Source: Tuctoria greenei
Lineage: Eukaryota; Streptophyta; Magnoliopsida; Poales; Poaceae
Direction of reading: 5' to 3'
DNA: 64,000 bases
NCBI GenBank assembly: GCA_036927565.1
Contig: JAYESD010000001.1
Span: 682,001-746,000, forward strand
The position numbers and the translations under genes were made by a program. The notes beneath the pieces are model-generated. The model was not told where the DNA came from, searched no databases, and saw only the letters and a program-made list of their open reading frames with translations. This document shows, piece after piece, positions 1 through 9,799 of this stretch (position 1 is the first letter of the stretch; every line of letters starts with the position of its first letter).

Positions 1-59
1 TCATGAAAAAAAATCACTGTTCCTGTTATCGTAAGTGCGTATATCCACTGACTTCCATA

Positions 60-613
60 TTTGGCAGTAGGGCTGTCAACGAGTCGAACTCGAGCGAGCT
101 TATCTTCGTAAGCTTGAGTTTGATAAAAAATCGAGTTGATCTCGAGTCGAGCTCAGAATTTAATCATCTTACAGCCAGCTCAAGCTCAAGCTTGGTTCGT
201 TTAGTATTCGAACCGAGCCTAGAACGAGTCAGACGCGAGTGAGTTACGATCCTCAGCTTTATTAACAATACTTTAATTGTCAGTGTCATGTACATACAAT
301 AAAATATACCAAAATCAAATTCACAACTAATAAAGTAAGGAGGTGGACGACGTTGCACATCATTTGTTGCTAGTGTATATCAAAAATGTATCACTGAAAA
401 CATTTTAAATAAGATTATATAATTTAGATAATCATACATCTTATAGACGGCAATAATAAACAGACTTACTCGAGTTTTTTGAGCTCGAGTTCATCAAGCT
501 TGCAAGCTTATACGCAAGTTCAAGCTTGGCTCATTTAGAATTCGCGCCGGCTTGAATCAAGTCTAAAATGAATCGAAAACAAGCAAGTTACGAGCCTCGA
601 GCTTTATTGAGAG
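60..613. repeat. Imperfect direct repeat pair, AT-rich with GAGCTCGA-type words
   Basis: Two related blocks, roughly 108-265 and 468-612, are both dense in CTCGAG, GAGCTC and CAAGCTTG words. They share the order 'CAAGCTTGG, TTTAGnATTCG, GAGnnAGTTACGA, CTTTATT', with mismatches and small indels. The 200 bp between them is AT-rich. The pattern resembles ends or subrepeats of a transposable element, but I cannot assign a family and see no clear target-site duplication. The block lies where the last exon of the neighbouring COX23-like gene would be expected. Confidence 0.5.
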
Positions 614-805
614 TCCTACTTGGCAGGTAAGGTATATATTGTTATGCCAACGATGAATCTCAGAGCCATGTTAACTACGGATCTGTAATGAACAGATATG
701 TCTTTCAACATAGGAGAACTAGTTTCCAGGGCGTGCAACAATTGGAGCAATCCATCGCATATCACCTCCGAAGACTGAAACTGAATCGAGAGTAGGACAA
801 CGAAC

Positions 806-1181
806 CTCTTTCTTCTTGCACTCCTTGTAATCGTCAAACTGCTGCTGGCACTTGCTCTTGTCTTGGTTGGCCTCCAAACCTTAAGGAACAACAACAACAG
901 CATCAGCGAACCAACCACCGAACACGCACGCGGTTTTTAAGAACAAACAAGTGCGGGGGTGCGAACGGGTGGCGGGGAGGAGGAGGTGGCGGCGGCCGGG
1001 TTGGGATTTAGGGAGGGCGGGTAGGGTAGGTAGTCGGGAAAATACACTTGAGTGAGGCGGTGTACTGGGGGAAGCAGGCGGAGTCAGCGATCCTTGCGGC
1101 GCTGGGGTACGGTGGGTTCGAAGTAGCTCGGGAGGAGGCGCCGTGGGTGAGGGGATCCGAGGCCGCCTGCGCCGTCGCCAT
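806..1181 (-). CDS. COX23: COX23-like mitochondrial twin-CX9C protein, first two exons
   Basis: Minus-strand exons are 1181-1046 (ATG, 45 codons plus one base) and 879-806, joined through AAG-T|GT to a single frame. The product so far is 69 residues. Two CX9C pairs are visible, C36...C46 (CFPQYTASLKC) and C55...C65 (CQQQFDDYKEC), the signature of CHCH proteins imported by the Mia40 relay into the mitochondrial intermembrane space. The sequence matches what I remember of plant COX23 (CHCHD7-type), a cytochrome c oxidase assembly factor in copper delivery. The donor after exon 2 (GAG|GTTCGT) implies a third exon for a basic tail, REARLER-like in relatives. I cannot find it in the remaining 805 bases, so the gene is truncated, displaced by the repeats, or continues beyond the window edge. 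Confidence 0.75.
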
Positions 1182-1249
1182 GGTGCTGTCCTCTTCTTCC
1201 TCCCCTCCTCTCTGTCCCGGCTCTTTCATGTCTTTTTGGGCTTTTGAGT

Positions 1250-2139
1250 AGCATCCTTGTTAATTCCCCTCTTTATGTACAATGGGCTTGTAACGGGCTT
1301 TAGTGGGCCTTATTATGGTCATGATTTCCATCTTAATATCGGCCGTACGGATTTCTTAAATTTGGGCTTCAACAAGGCTCACATAGTTGGCCCAGGAATC
1401 AATATTTTTCTAGAAAGGCCCATTGCTAGCGTCAAAAATAAATCCTCACGAGACGGGGTGGCGTCAAAAACTGAAAAGACGGTGGCGAAGTTATGTGAAG
1501 CTGCGGGCCATGCTTTGCAGTATTCAAACAGGACTAGCATCATGTGATAAGCGTCATTTCGAAAATTCAAGTAGGCTCCACTAGAGTTTAACTACTCCAA
1601 CAAGTACTCGGCGACGGATCAGCAACGTGTCTCAGTTGGCAAGATGCACATCATTGGACCCAGAAAATCATTAAGAAAGGCCCTAACATTAGCATAACCA
1701 GACCAGGCATTTTGATTATCAGATAAGACTGCAAGCAACCAACCCCGGCGAGGAAGCCAGATCTACGCCTCCATATTGTATTATCATGTGTCCAGGTACT
1801 CGAGAAGTTGACCATTATTAACATCCAATTTTGCGATTTCTTTGCAGGTAATTATCTAGTCTTGAATTTTACGAATCAGACCCGATTGAATGCTTGAATT
1901 TTACGAATCAGGCCTGATCGAGTCTTAATGCTCCATTCAAGACGCGGAGGAGTAATTACACAAAAAATAAAAAAGATTATAATCAGCACATGGCGCACGC
2001 CTGCAAGTTGGTAATCCATCTTTTGATAATTGAGACGTGCGGGCTATTACTATTCCCCGAGTCTTCAGCCAAGTGTAACCAGAAACAGAGCAAGAGCAAC
2101 GAGCGACACAGAGAGGTGACTCTCGTCCCGGAGACAACC
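1250..2139. other. Intergenic spacer, upstream of first GH32 gene
   Basis: I recognise no gene here. Short direct duplication: GCTTGAATTTTACGAATCAG-like words occur near 1860-1880 and 1891-1911. The last 150 bp should hold the promoter and leader of the invertase-like gene that starts at 2140; no convincing TATA box was seen. Confidence 0.5.
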
Positions 2140-4952
2140 ATGGCGGGGCTTCCTCTCGCCGCCGTCGCCTTCCACCTCTGCCTCCTCCTCGCGTCTTCCT
2201 CCTCGGCCACCACGGGCACAGGCCGCGGCGATGGTGGCAGGACCGCCTACCACTTCCAGCCCGCCAAGAATTGGCAGAACGGTAAGCACGTTGACCTCTC
2301 AACCCTCGCGCGGGTATTGCTTGCTCCAATGGACAGATTTAGCTTAATCGGTTTTCGACTCGTGTGGTTTCGTTGCCGCGTTCCAACTACTGATCCCGGT
2401 GGATTCATGGCTGCTACGACTACGAATGGTGTCGAGCAGATCCCAACGGTACGTGCGCTCTTCTTGGTCCCCTGTTCTGTTCTTCTTTCTTTTTACAATC
2501 TGACAGCTCTATTAGGCTCTGATTTGTACTGTACACTGCACTTACTAGTTAGTAGAACATGTTTAGAGCGACGTTTAATTGAACCGGGCAAAGGAATTTG
2601 CATTCCAGTTCCAGCGAGTTAGCCTTTTAGTTTAGATCAAGCAAACTTTTCTTTGGCTGATGCCGAGTGATGCAAGCTCCTGGCCACCAGTAGCAAACTT
2701 TTCTTTAGCTTACACCTGTCTACTCGTGATAAGAACATAGAAGAAACGAGTCGGAAAGATGCTTGTGTGGTCCGCAATGGTAGGATACGGTGTATTGATT
2801 TGATTGGTTTGCCAAGTGTTCCTGCCACTGTGACAGTGCTTGGAGTTTGAGGCGTCTGATGGCATATACTACTTGTACGTCAGCTTACCTGCTCTATGCA
2901 CCTGATTACCCGCCACCCTGAACAAACTGAAATACACTGCAGTTGGAAGCCCTCTCCAGCTCCATTATTTCAGCTTGCTGAACAAAAAATCACCTCGAGT
3001 AACTTTCAGATAGAGATTTCCAGTTCGCAGCCAAGTTAACTAGTAATTCACTCAGGCAAAAATATAATAAAAAAAAGGGAAACTGCTGCATTATGTACTT
3101 TTTGAAAAATTACAATGTTTGTTAAACAACCAAACAGGCCCGATGTACTACAACGGCCTGTACCACTTCTTCTACCAGTACAATCCCCACGGCGCGCTGT
3201 GGGACATCGGCAACCTCTCCTGGGGCCACTCCGTCTCCGGCGACCTCGTGAACTGGGCCACCCTCGAGAACGGCCTCGACCCGACGGCGCCCTTCGACAT
3301 CAACGGCTGCTGGTCGGGCTCCGCCACCGTCCTGCCCAGCGGCACCCCCGTCATTCTCTACACCGGCATCGACGCCAACAGCTCGCAGGTGCAGAACGTG
3401 GCCTTCCCCAAGAACCCCGCCGACCCGCTCCTCCGCGAGTGGGTCAAGCCCGACTACAACCCGGTGATCCCGCTCCCGGCCGACGTCCCCGGCGACAAGT
3501 TCCGCGACCCCTCGACGGCGTGGCTCGGCCGCGACGGACAGTGGCGCATCGCCGTGTCCGCCGAGGTCAGCGGCGTGGCCTCCACGCTGATCTACCGGAG
3601 CGACCAGACCTCGGAGTTCCGCGACTGGGTACGGGGCGCCGCGCCGCTGCACTCCTCCGACGCCTCCGGCATGGTGGAGTGCCCCGACCTGTTCCCGGTG
3701 AAGGCGAAGGGCAAGGACGGGCTGGACACGTCGGCGAACGGCTCCGGCGTCAAGCACGTCCTCAAGCTCAGCGTGATGGACACGCTGCAGGACTACTACA
3801 TGGTCGGGCAGTACGACGACGCGACGGACACGTTCGTGCCGGAGGAGCCCGAGCGCGGCGACGACGTGCGCAACTGGCGGCGGCTCGACCACGGGCACGT
3901 GTACGCGTCCAAGTCCTTCTTCGACGCGCGCCGGAACCGGCGCGTGCTGTGGTCTTGGGCCAACGAGTCCGACAGCCAGGCCGACGACGTCGCCAGAGGC
4001 TGGTCCGGCGTGCAGGCGTTCCCGAGGAAGGTGTGGCTCGACAAGCACGGGAAGCAGCTGCGTCAGTGGCCCATCGAGGAGATCGAATCTCTGAGGAGGA
4101 CGCTCGTCGGCGTGCGGAAAACGACGCTGAACGCCGGAGCCATGAACGAGATCGTCGGCGTCGGCGGCTCGCAGGTGGACGTCGAGGTGTCGTTCAAGAT
4201 CCGAAACCTGGAGACGGCCGAGGTGCTCAACGCCAACGAGCTGCTGGACCCTCAGCAACTGTGCGGGAAGAAGGGCGCCTCCGTGCCGGGCGGCGTCGGG
4301 CCGTTCGGGCTGATCGTGGCGGCGTCCGGCGATCTGCAGGAGCACACCGCCGTGTTCTTCAGGGTGTTCCGGTACAACGACACTTACAAGGTGCTCTTTT
4401 GCACTGACCTGACAAGGTACGTTACTCGACACTGAACACTGTTCACAGTGTGTTAATATTAAGATTACCGAAACAACGTAACATTTTCTTCTGCACCTCC
4501 ATTGCAACCATGATCAGGTCCTCTACGAAAGCAGGGGTGTACAAGCCACCCTACGGAGGATTTGTGGACATCGACGTGGAGGAGCACAAGAAGATCAAAC
4601 TAAGAACCCTGGTGAGCTCATCGCCTCGCACTTCTGTCCCTGCTCAACGTATGCGATGCTTCGAATAAGACATCATATTACTGATTTATTTATTTTTGAA
4701 AAAAAAAATCTGCAGATTGACCACTCGGTGGTAGAGAGTTTCGGCGCTGGTGGACGGGCCGCCATCACGGCTCGAGTGTACCCTGAACACACAGCCACGA
4801 GCAACAGCCACTTGTTCGTGTTCAACAATGGCACTGACGCGGTGAGGGTGTCCAAGCTCCGGGCGTGGGAGCTCGCATCGGCAAGCGTGAACGTCGGAGA
4901 CGACGGTTTGATCGTGTCCGAGCTTCTTAAGAGTCGAAGTGAATCCTACTAG
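2140..4952 (+). CDS. Cell-wall-invertase-type GH32 beta-fructosidase (copy A)
   Basis: Inferred CDS join(2140..2281, 2440..2448, 3138..4416, 4518..4611, 4716..4952), 586 aa. It begins with a strong signal peptide (MAGLPLAAVAFHLCLLLA), so an apoplastic enzyme is expected. Exon 2 is the 9-nt mini-exon ATCCCAACG encoding DPN of the NDPNG nucleophile motif. FRDPST (transition-state stabiliser) and ECPD (acid/base) are present, followed by the C-terminal beta-sandwich. GH32 enzymes of this group hydrolyse sucrose or fructans. Oddities: NWQND replaces the usual NWMND/NWIND, MVECPD replaces WECPD, and the Asp/Lys pair that holds sucrose in Arabidopsis cwINV1 seems absent (VMDTLQDYY). A fructan-exohydrolase-like or non-sucrose activity is therefore possible. 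Relative to copy B it lacks one intron within the long third exon. Confidence 0.9.
2440..2448 (+). other. 9-nt mini-exon of GH32 copy A
   Basis: CAG|ATCCCAACG|GTACGT. It joins exon 1 (...AAC G) to exon 3 (GC CCG ATG) and encodes D-P-N of the catalytic NDPNG motif. Known plant invertase genes have the same tiny exon. Confidence 0.93.
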
Positions 4953-5024
4953 AGAGCTCCGGGCTAGTCCGGTCTACGGCCGTGGAGTACATTTGATTTT
5001 GGATACCATTTGATTTGATAGATA

Positions 5025-5103
5025 CTCCTATGTTTCATTTTATATGATGCTGGTTAGTTCAAAACTGAATTCATCAATATCATTTAAAATGAAACCGTGG
5101 CAG
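5025..5103. mobile_element. Degenerate Stowaway-like MITE in 3' flank of GH32 copy A
   Basis: Flanked by TA on both sides, with a weak palindrome (GTTTCATTTTATATGAT... / ...ATCATTTAAAATGAAAC) around GGTTAGTTCAAAA. An element with the same GGTTAGTTCAAAA core sits at the matching place after copy B (8168-8244). Confidence 0.55.
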
Positions 5104-5601
5104 TATTAGGAAGAAGATACACATGTTTCTTTCTCAATATCAGATTTGATATCAAGATTATTTTTATCAATAACCGCTGCTGGACAGCTGATCGACTCGC
5201 CAAAAGAAATTTACATTTACCAAACCCTGCAGTCTGTACACTATGTGATCAGGATGAAGAATCTGTTATGTGTTTTCTCCATACAAATCTGGGCATGGTG
5301 CTGCAAAGGCTGAACTTCTTATCCATTTTGCAGCACAACCGACAGTTGGCCGTTTCTCATACTGTTATGGAGTGACAACAAGTTCCACCACTAATAAATC
5401 AGCAACTCCGTAATCGCTCCGTGTATCATCGGTTTAGCACGAGTCCACTCAACCATGGATGCTTTAGGTACGAATAAAAAACTTTGGCACATGGTAGGTG
5501 CGTCGTTAAAACAAGCACTAAACCTGAAGACTTGACTGCTGATCGTGGCACGTCGTTAAAACAAGTATTAAACCTGGAGACTTGACCTCATCTGCAGCAG
5601 A

Positions 5602-5608
5602 TATAAAA
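5602..5608 (+). promoter_or_regulatory. TATA box of GH32 copy B
   Basis: TATAAAA, just after the duplicated promoter blocks. The ATG at 5623 begins only 21 bp after its first base. A transcription start at the usual distance would therefore fall on or past that ATG, which matters for choosing the start codon. Confidence 0.6.
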
Positions 5609-5622
5609 ACACTCGTTCGGCC

Positions 5623-8139
5623 ATGGCCATATGGCGTGGGTTTCGCTTCACAAGTCTTGTCTCTTCGTCCGCCCCGATTCACGCCATGGACGGGAAGCAG
5701 CAGTGGCGCCAAGGGGGGAGAACTGCCTACCACTTCCAGCCGCCCAAGAACTGGATGAACGGTAACGTCGTCTCCATAGCGCTTGATCGTGCTACAAAAA
5801 CTGCTCCAGTAGATAATATAGTAACTAATTTTTCTCTGCTTTCCATCGCGTGTCTGGATCTCTCGATTTGGACGGAACATGCGTATGGATGAAACTTGAA
5901 ACCCGACAGATCCCAATGGTACGTGTGTTTGTTCTTCCTCCGTATTCTGTCGATATTTCCATGGCCCTTTTACCGTGTCCTCTCACTTCTGCAAAACCAA
6001 ACCAGTTCTGTCAAACTTCATCGAACATATGATTCAACTTCAAACTTCATCGAGAAATTTAGACGTGCTCCACGAATTATCTGCTGGCTTTTTAGGATAA
6101 ACTTGAGGACTGAATGGGGCAGTGATTTCCGTGTCCTCTCTGCCAGGGCCCTTTTACCACAACGGCATATATCACCTGATGTACCAGTACAACCCGGACG
6201 GCCCGACGTGGGGCACCGGGAGGCTCTCCTGGGGCCACTCCATCTCCGGCGACCTCGTGAACTGGGCCTTCCTCGGCACCGCGCTCGACCCGACATCTCC
6301 GTTCGACGCCGACGGCTGCTGGTCAGGCTCGGCAACCGTCCTCCCCGACGGCCGGCTGGCGATCCTCTACACCGGGCAAGACACCAACACGGTGCAAGTA
6401 CAGAACGTGGCGTTCGCCAAGAACCCCTCGGACCCGCTCTTCCGCGAGTGGCACAAGCCCAGCTGCAACCCCGTCATCCCGCAGCCGGCGGACGTGACCG
6501 GCAACAACTTCCGCGACCCGTCCACGGCGTGGCTCGGCCGCGACGGCCTGTGGAGGGTCGCCGTCGCCGGCGAGGTCGACGGCGTGGGCTCCACGCTCGT
6601 CTACCGCAGCAGCGACTTCCTTCGCTGGGAGCGGAACGCCGCGCCGCTGCACGCCGCGCCGCACCTCCCCGTCATATTCGAGTGCCCGGACCTGTTCCCC
6701 GTGGCGGTGGACGGCACGGCGGAGGGGCTCGACTACACGTCGGCGAACGCCGCCGGCCCAGGGGTTATTAGGCACGTGCTCAAGCTCAGCAACGTCGCCG
6801 ACGAGGACTACTACATGGTCGGCCTGTACGACGACACGGAGGACACCTTCGTGCCGGCGGAGGAGCGTGGCGACGACGTCCGGAACTGGCGCCGGATCGA
6901 CCACGGCCACCTGTTCGGGGCCAAGTCCTTCTTCGACGCGCGCAAGAACCGGCGCGTGCTCTGGGCTTGGGTCGACGAGACGGACGGCCACCCTGACAAA
7001 GTCGCCAAAGGCTGGGCCGGCATTCAGGTCATCACCACCGCCTCCCGCATGCACGTCTCCTCGGCAATCTGGTCGGTGATGGCCGGCTCCCAAACATTGA
7101 TGTGCTGACTTGCTTTGCTTGTGTGACCCCCCCCCCCCCCTCTCTCTCTCTCTCGTACAGACGTTTCCGAGAGCGCTGTGGCTGGACAGCGACGGGAAAC
7201 AGCTGGTGCAGTGGCCCATCGAAGAGATCGAGATCCTGAGGACGAACAAACGAGTCGTGCTGCAGGGCTCGGGCCTGAGTTCGGGCGGACTGCACGAGAT
7301 CGCCGGCATCCAAGCCCTGCAGGCGGACGTGGAGGTGGTCTTCGAGATTCCAAACCTGGAGGAGGCCGAGAAGCTCGACCCCAGCTGGCTCCAAGATCCG
7401 CAGAAGCTGTGCGCGGAGAAGGGCGGCGCCTCCGTGCCGGGCGGCGTCGGGCCCTTCGGGCTCGTCGTGATGGCGTCCAGCGACATGGAGGAGCACACCT
7501 CCGTCTTCTTCAGGGTGTTCAAGCACAACGATGACGACACGTACAAGGTCCTCATGTGCACCGATCTCACAAGGTACTACTTCCTGCACTCTGTTTTCAT
7601 GAACAATTAATTCCGTGACTCGCGCGTACAGAACATATAACACACCTTGTTGTACACTTGTTGCGAACACGTACGTATAGGTCGTCTACAAAACAGGGGG
7701 TGCACAAACCAGTTTACGGAGGATTTGTGGACGTGGACGTGGAGAAAGACAGGAGGGTATCGTTGAGGACGCTGGTGAGTTCTGTCCCATATCATCTACT
7801 GTACTGCTTCACTTTTCACTGGCAAGAGAACACACATCTTGAGGTTTTTAGTCCAGATCTAATTATCTGCCTGACAGTAACCAGACTAATAATACCTGTT
7901 AATTTATTCTTAACAAAAAAAAAAACAAGATCGACCACTCTGTCGTTGAGAGTTTTGGAGGCGGAGGCCGGACGTGCATCACGGCTCGAGTGTACCCTGA
8001 GCACGTCGCAACAGGCAGCAGTACTCACCTCTACGCGTTCAACAATGGACGGAGCGCAGTGGGGGTGTCCAAGCTCGAGGCCTGGGAGCTCCGGACTGCA
8101 GCAGTCAATGTCGAAGATGACGACGGCTTGAATGCATGA
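5623..8139 (+). CDS. Cell-wall-invertase-type GH32 beta-fructosidase (copy B)
   Basis: Inferred CDS join(5623..5761, 5910..5918, 6147..7027, 7161..7573, 7681..7774, 7930..8139), 581 aa if the first ATG is used. The mini-exon (ATCCCAATG, DPN), NWMNDPNG, FRDPST and ECPD motifs are present. The acid/base box reads IFECPD without the usual Trp, and the cwINV1-type sucrose-binding Asp/Lys site reads SNVADEDYY, so the substrate may not be sucrose. The N terminus (MAIWRGFRFTSLVSSSAPIHA) is a weak signal peptide. If transcription starts about 30 bp after the TATA box, the first in-frame ATG is 5686 and there would be no signal peptide at all. It carries an extra intron (7028-7160) compared with copy A. 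The acceptor before the last exon follows an A-rich run rather than pyrimidines. Confidence 0.85.
5910..5918 (+). other. 9-nt mini-exon of GH32 copy B
   Basis: CAG|ATCCCAATG|GTACGT, encoding D-P-N. It joins G at 5761 to GG at 6147 to give NDPNG. Confidence 0.92.
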
Positions 8140-8167
8140 AATAGAATTTCCTTCATCTTATTAAATA

Positions 8168-8244
8168 CTCCTTCCGTTTCAAAATAATTATCACCGGTTA
8201 GTTCAAAAATGAAGTAGATGACAATTATTTTGAAACGGATGAAG
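8168..8244. mobile_element. Stowaway-like MITE after GH32 copy B
   Basis: TA-flanked 77-bp palindrome starting CTCCTTCCGTTTCAAAATAA and ending in the inverted arm. It begins 28 bp after the stop codon, so it is probably in the 3' UTR. Confidence 0.75.
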
Positions 8245-8603
8245 TACTTATCATTGGTACGTTATGAACTCTGGGGCATATTTGGAGCACACGGAGTGAA
8301 TAAATTGTCAAGTGTTGTTTCCTAGCACCGTTTCCCAAGTGATTTTTTGTTTGTTATTGTTTATAATTTGTGTTTGTTGGATTTGTCTCAAAATTCAGCT
8401 GTTTTTGTTGGTTCCATAAAACACATTACTTCTCCTTACCCACTACCTAGTCCCGGCAGGCCAATACAGATCGAGGCCATTGTAGCCGTCCTTCTCTAAT
8501 TTCCAAAAGCGTAAATCATCATCCTACCAGAAATGCGGGGAGATTTCTGACCTTGACGTTTCATCGGTCTTGACAAGGAAGCGCTTCACGGCAAATTATT
8601 AAT

Positions 8604-8709
8604 TACTCTCTCTGTTTTGTAATAGTTGTCGTTTTGGACAAACAACAACAACTAAAAGTAAACTGATGGCTACTGTTCGGACGATAAATATTTTAGACCG
8701 GAGGGAATA
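8604..8709. mobile_element. Degenerate Stowaway-like MITE
   Basis: ACTCTCTCTGTTTTG at the left and GACCGGAGGGAAT at the right, AT-rich inside. A diverged member of the same MITE group. Confidence 0.45.
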
Positions 8710-8744
8710 TTAAAGTTCCACGATTACCTGTCGTCGTGCGTATC

Positions 8745-9665
8745 ATTTAGCACTAGTCTAGTGGACATGGACAAGCTTTTGCTTGGGCATGACCCAATTA
8801 ATAGACTTGCACGTTGTCCATTCTAGTCAAGTCAAAAACAAGTACTAAACCTGGAGACTTGGCGGCTACCGTGGCTAGAAGTCTTGTGCAATTTGGCAAT
8901 GAACCATATTTTTTGTAGAAGCCACTTTCATCAGGGACCAAGCGTATGATTAGGATGCTTACGTGTGAATAATGTAATATTGGCATGACAGGTTCGTCCC
9001 TAGTGCTAGTGGTAAATATAAAACGCCGGGCACATGGTGGCAGGCGCGGGTCATAAACTTTTCATTTTTTTAAGAAAGATATAGTTGATTTTTTTTTGTC
9101 TTTTCAGAGTTTATAGAGTACCAAAAGCACTAACACCAGTAATTAACACACGATGGCCTCCCTGTCGACGTCTCGGCAGATAATTTCCGGGACCCCACCG
9201 CGGCGTGGCTCGGCCGCGACGTACGGGCTGTGGCGGTTTGCTGTTTGTCGCGCTGGGTGCGCAACGCCGTCTCTCTATCGATCATGGCCGAGTGCCCGAA
9301 CCTGTTCTCCGTCGCGGTGGTGGAGGGCTCGACATGCCGGCCAGCGGCGGCGTGGGCGTGAAGCACGTCCTCTCTCGTGGTCAGCACGCCGGACACGCTG
9401 GAGGTCTAGTACGTACGCGGTCGGGCGGTACGACGAGCACACCACACCACACCACCGTGTTCTTCCAGGGTGGGTGTTCAGGCTCCCCATCACGAGTACG
9501 TGGTCCTCGTGTGCACGGACCTAACAAGGTACGGCGCCAATGTCTTCTGGGCTTCCTCCGATAGGCTCGGCTTTTTCGTGGGCCAGAGAAGAGACTGGGC
9601 CGGAACATGACTAACATATGTGAACCTTTTGTCGCGAACATGTGTAGGTCCTCTTTTTAAAACGG
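8745..9665 (+). pseudogene. Broken third copy of the GH32 gene with promoter remnant
   Basis: 8745-8870 resembles the promoter of copy B (TTTAGCAC.AGTC, AAACCTGGAGACTTG). Coding remnants follow in order but in different frames: DNFRDPTAAWLGRD near 9180-9221, AECPNLFSV and GVGVKHVL near 9286-9372, then VFR, TDLTR with an intact GT donor at 9528, and the start of the next exon (RSS) after an AG at about 9646. The signal-peptide exon, the mini-exon and the NDPNG exon start are missing, ECPD is changed to ECPN, and there are several frameshifts and deletions. It cannot encode an enzyme. Confidence 0.8.
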
Positions 9666-9799
9666 AGTTCTATTTATCTCTTCAAATTATCACTGAAGTG
9701 AAGTCCGAGTTTTTTCCCCTCACGCACAAAACTGGATAGAGTATAAGACTCCCATAACTTTTCAAATCGTTTAGTTTTGCTCTACAAACGGTTTTGACG

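Larger units (their letters stand above)
4953..5622 (+). other. Spacer and promoter region between GH32 copies A and B
   Basis: Contains a degenerate MITE (5025-5103), then a short tandem duplication. The words CGTCGTTAAAACAAG...TAAACCTG.AGACTTGAC occur at about 5502-5537 and again at 5551-5587, followed by a TATA box at 5602. A third, diverged copy of the AAACCTGGAGACTTG block lies at about 8840, upstream of the broken third GH32 copy. Confidence 0.6.

Noticed and set aside
3122..4507. 461-codon open frame antisense to GH32 copy A (and 6323-7570 antisense to copy B)
   Set aside because: Very high GC at third codon positions keeps the opposite strand open. The translation is Arg/Val/Glu-rich with no domain.
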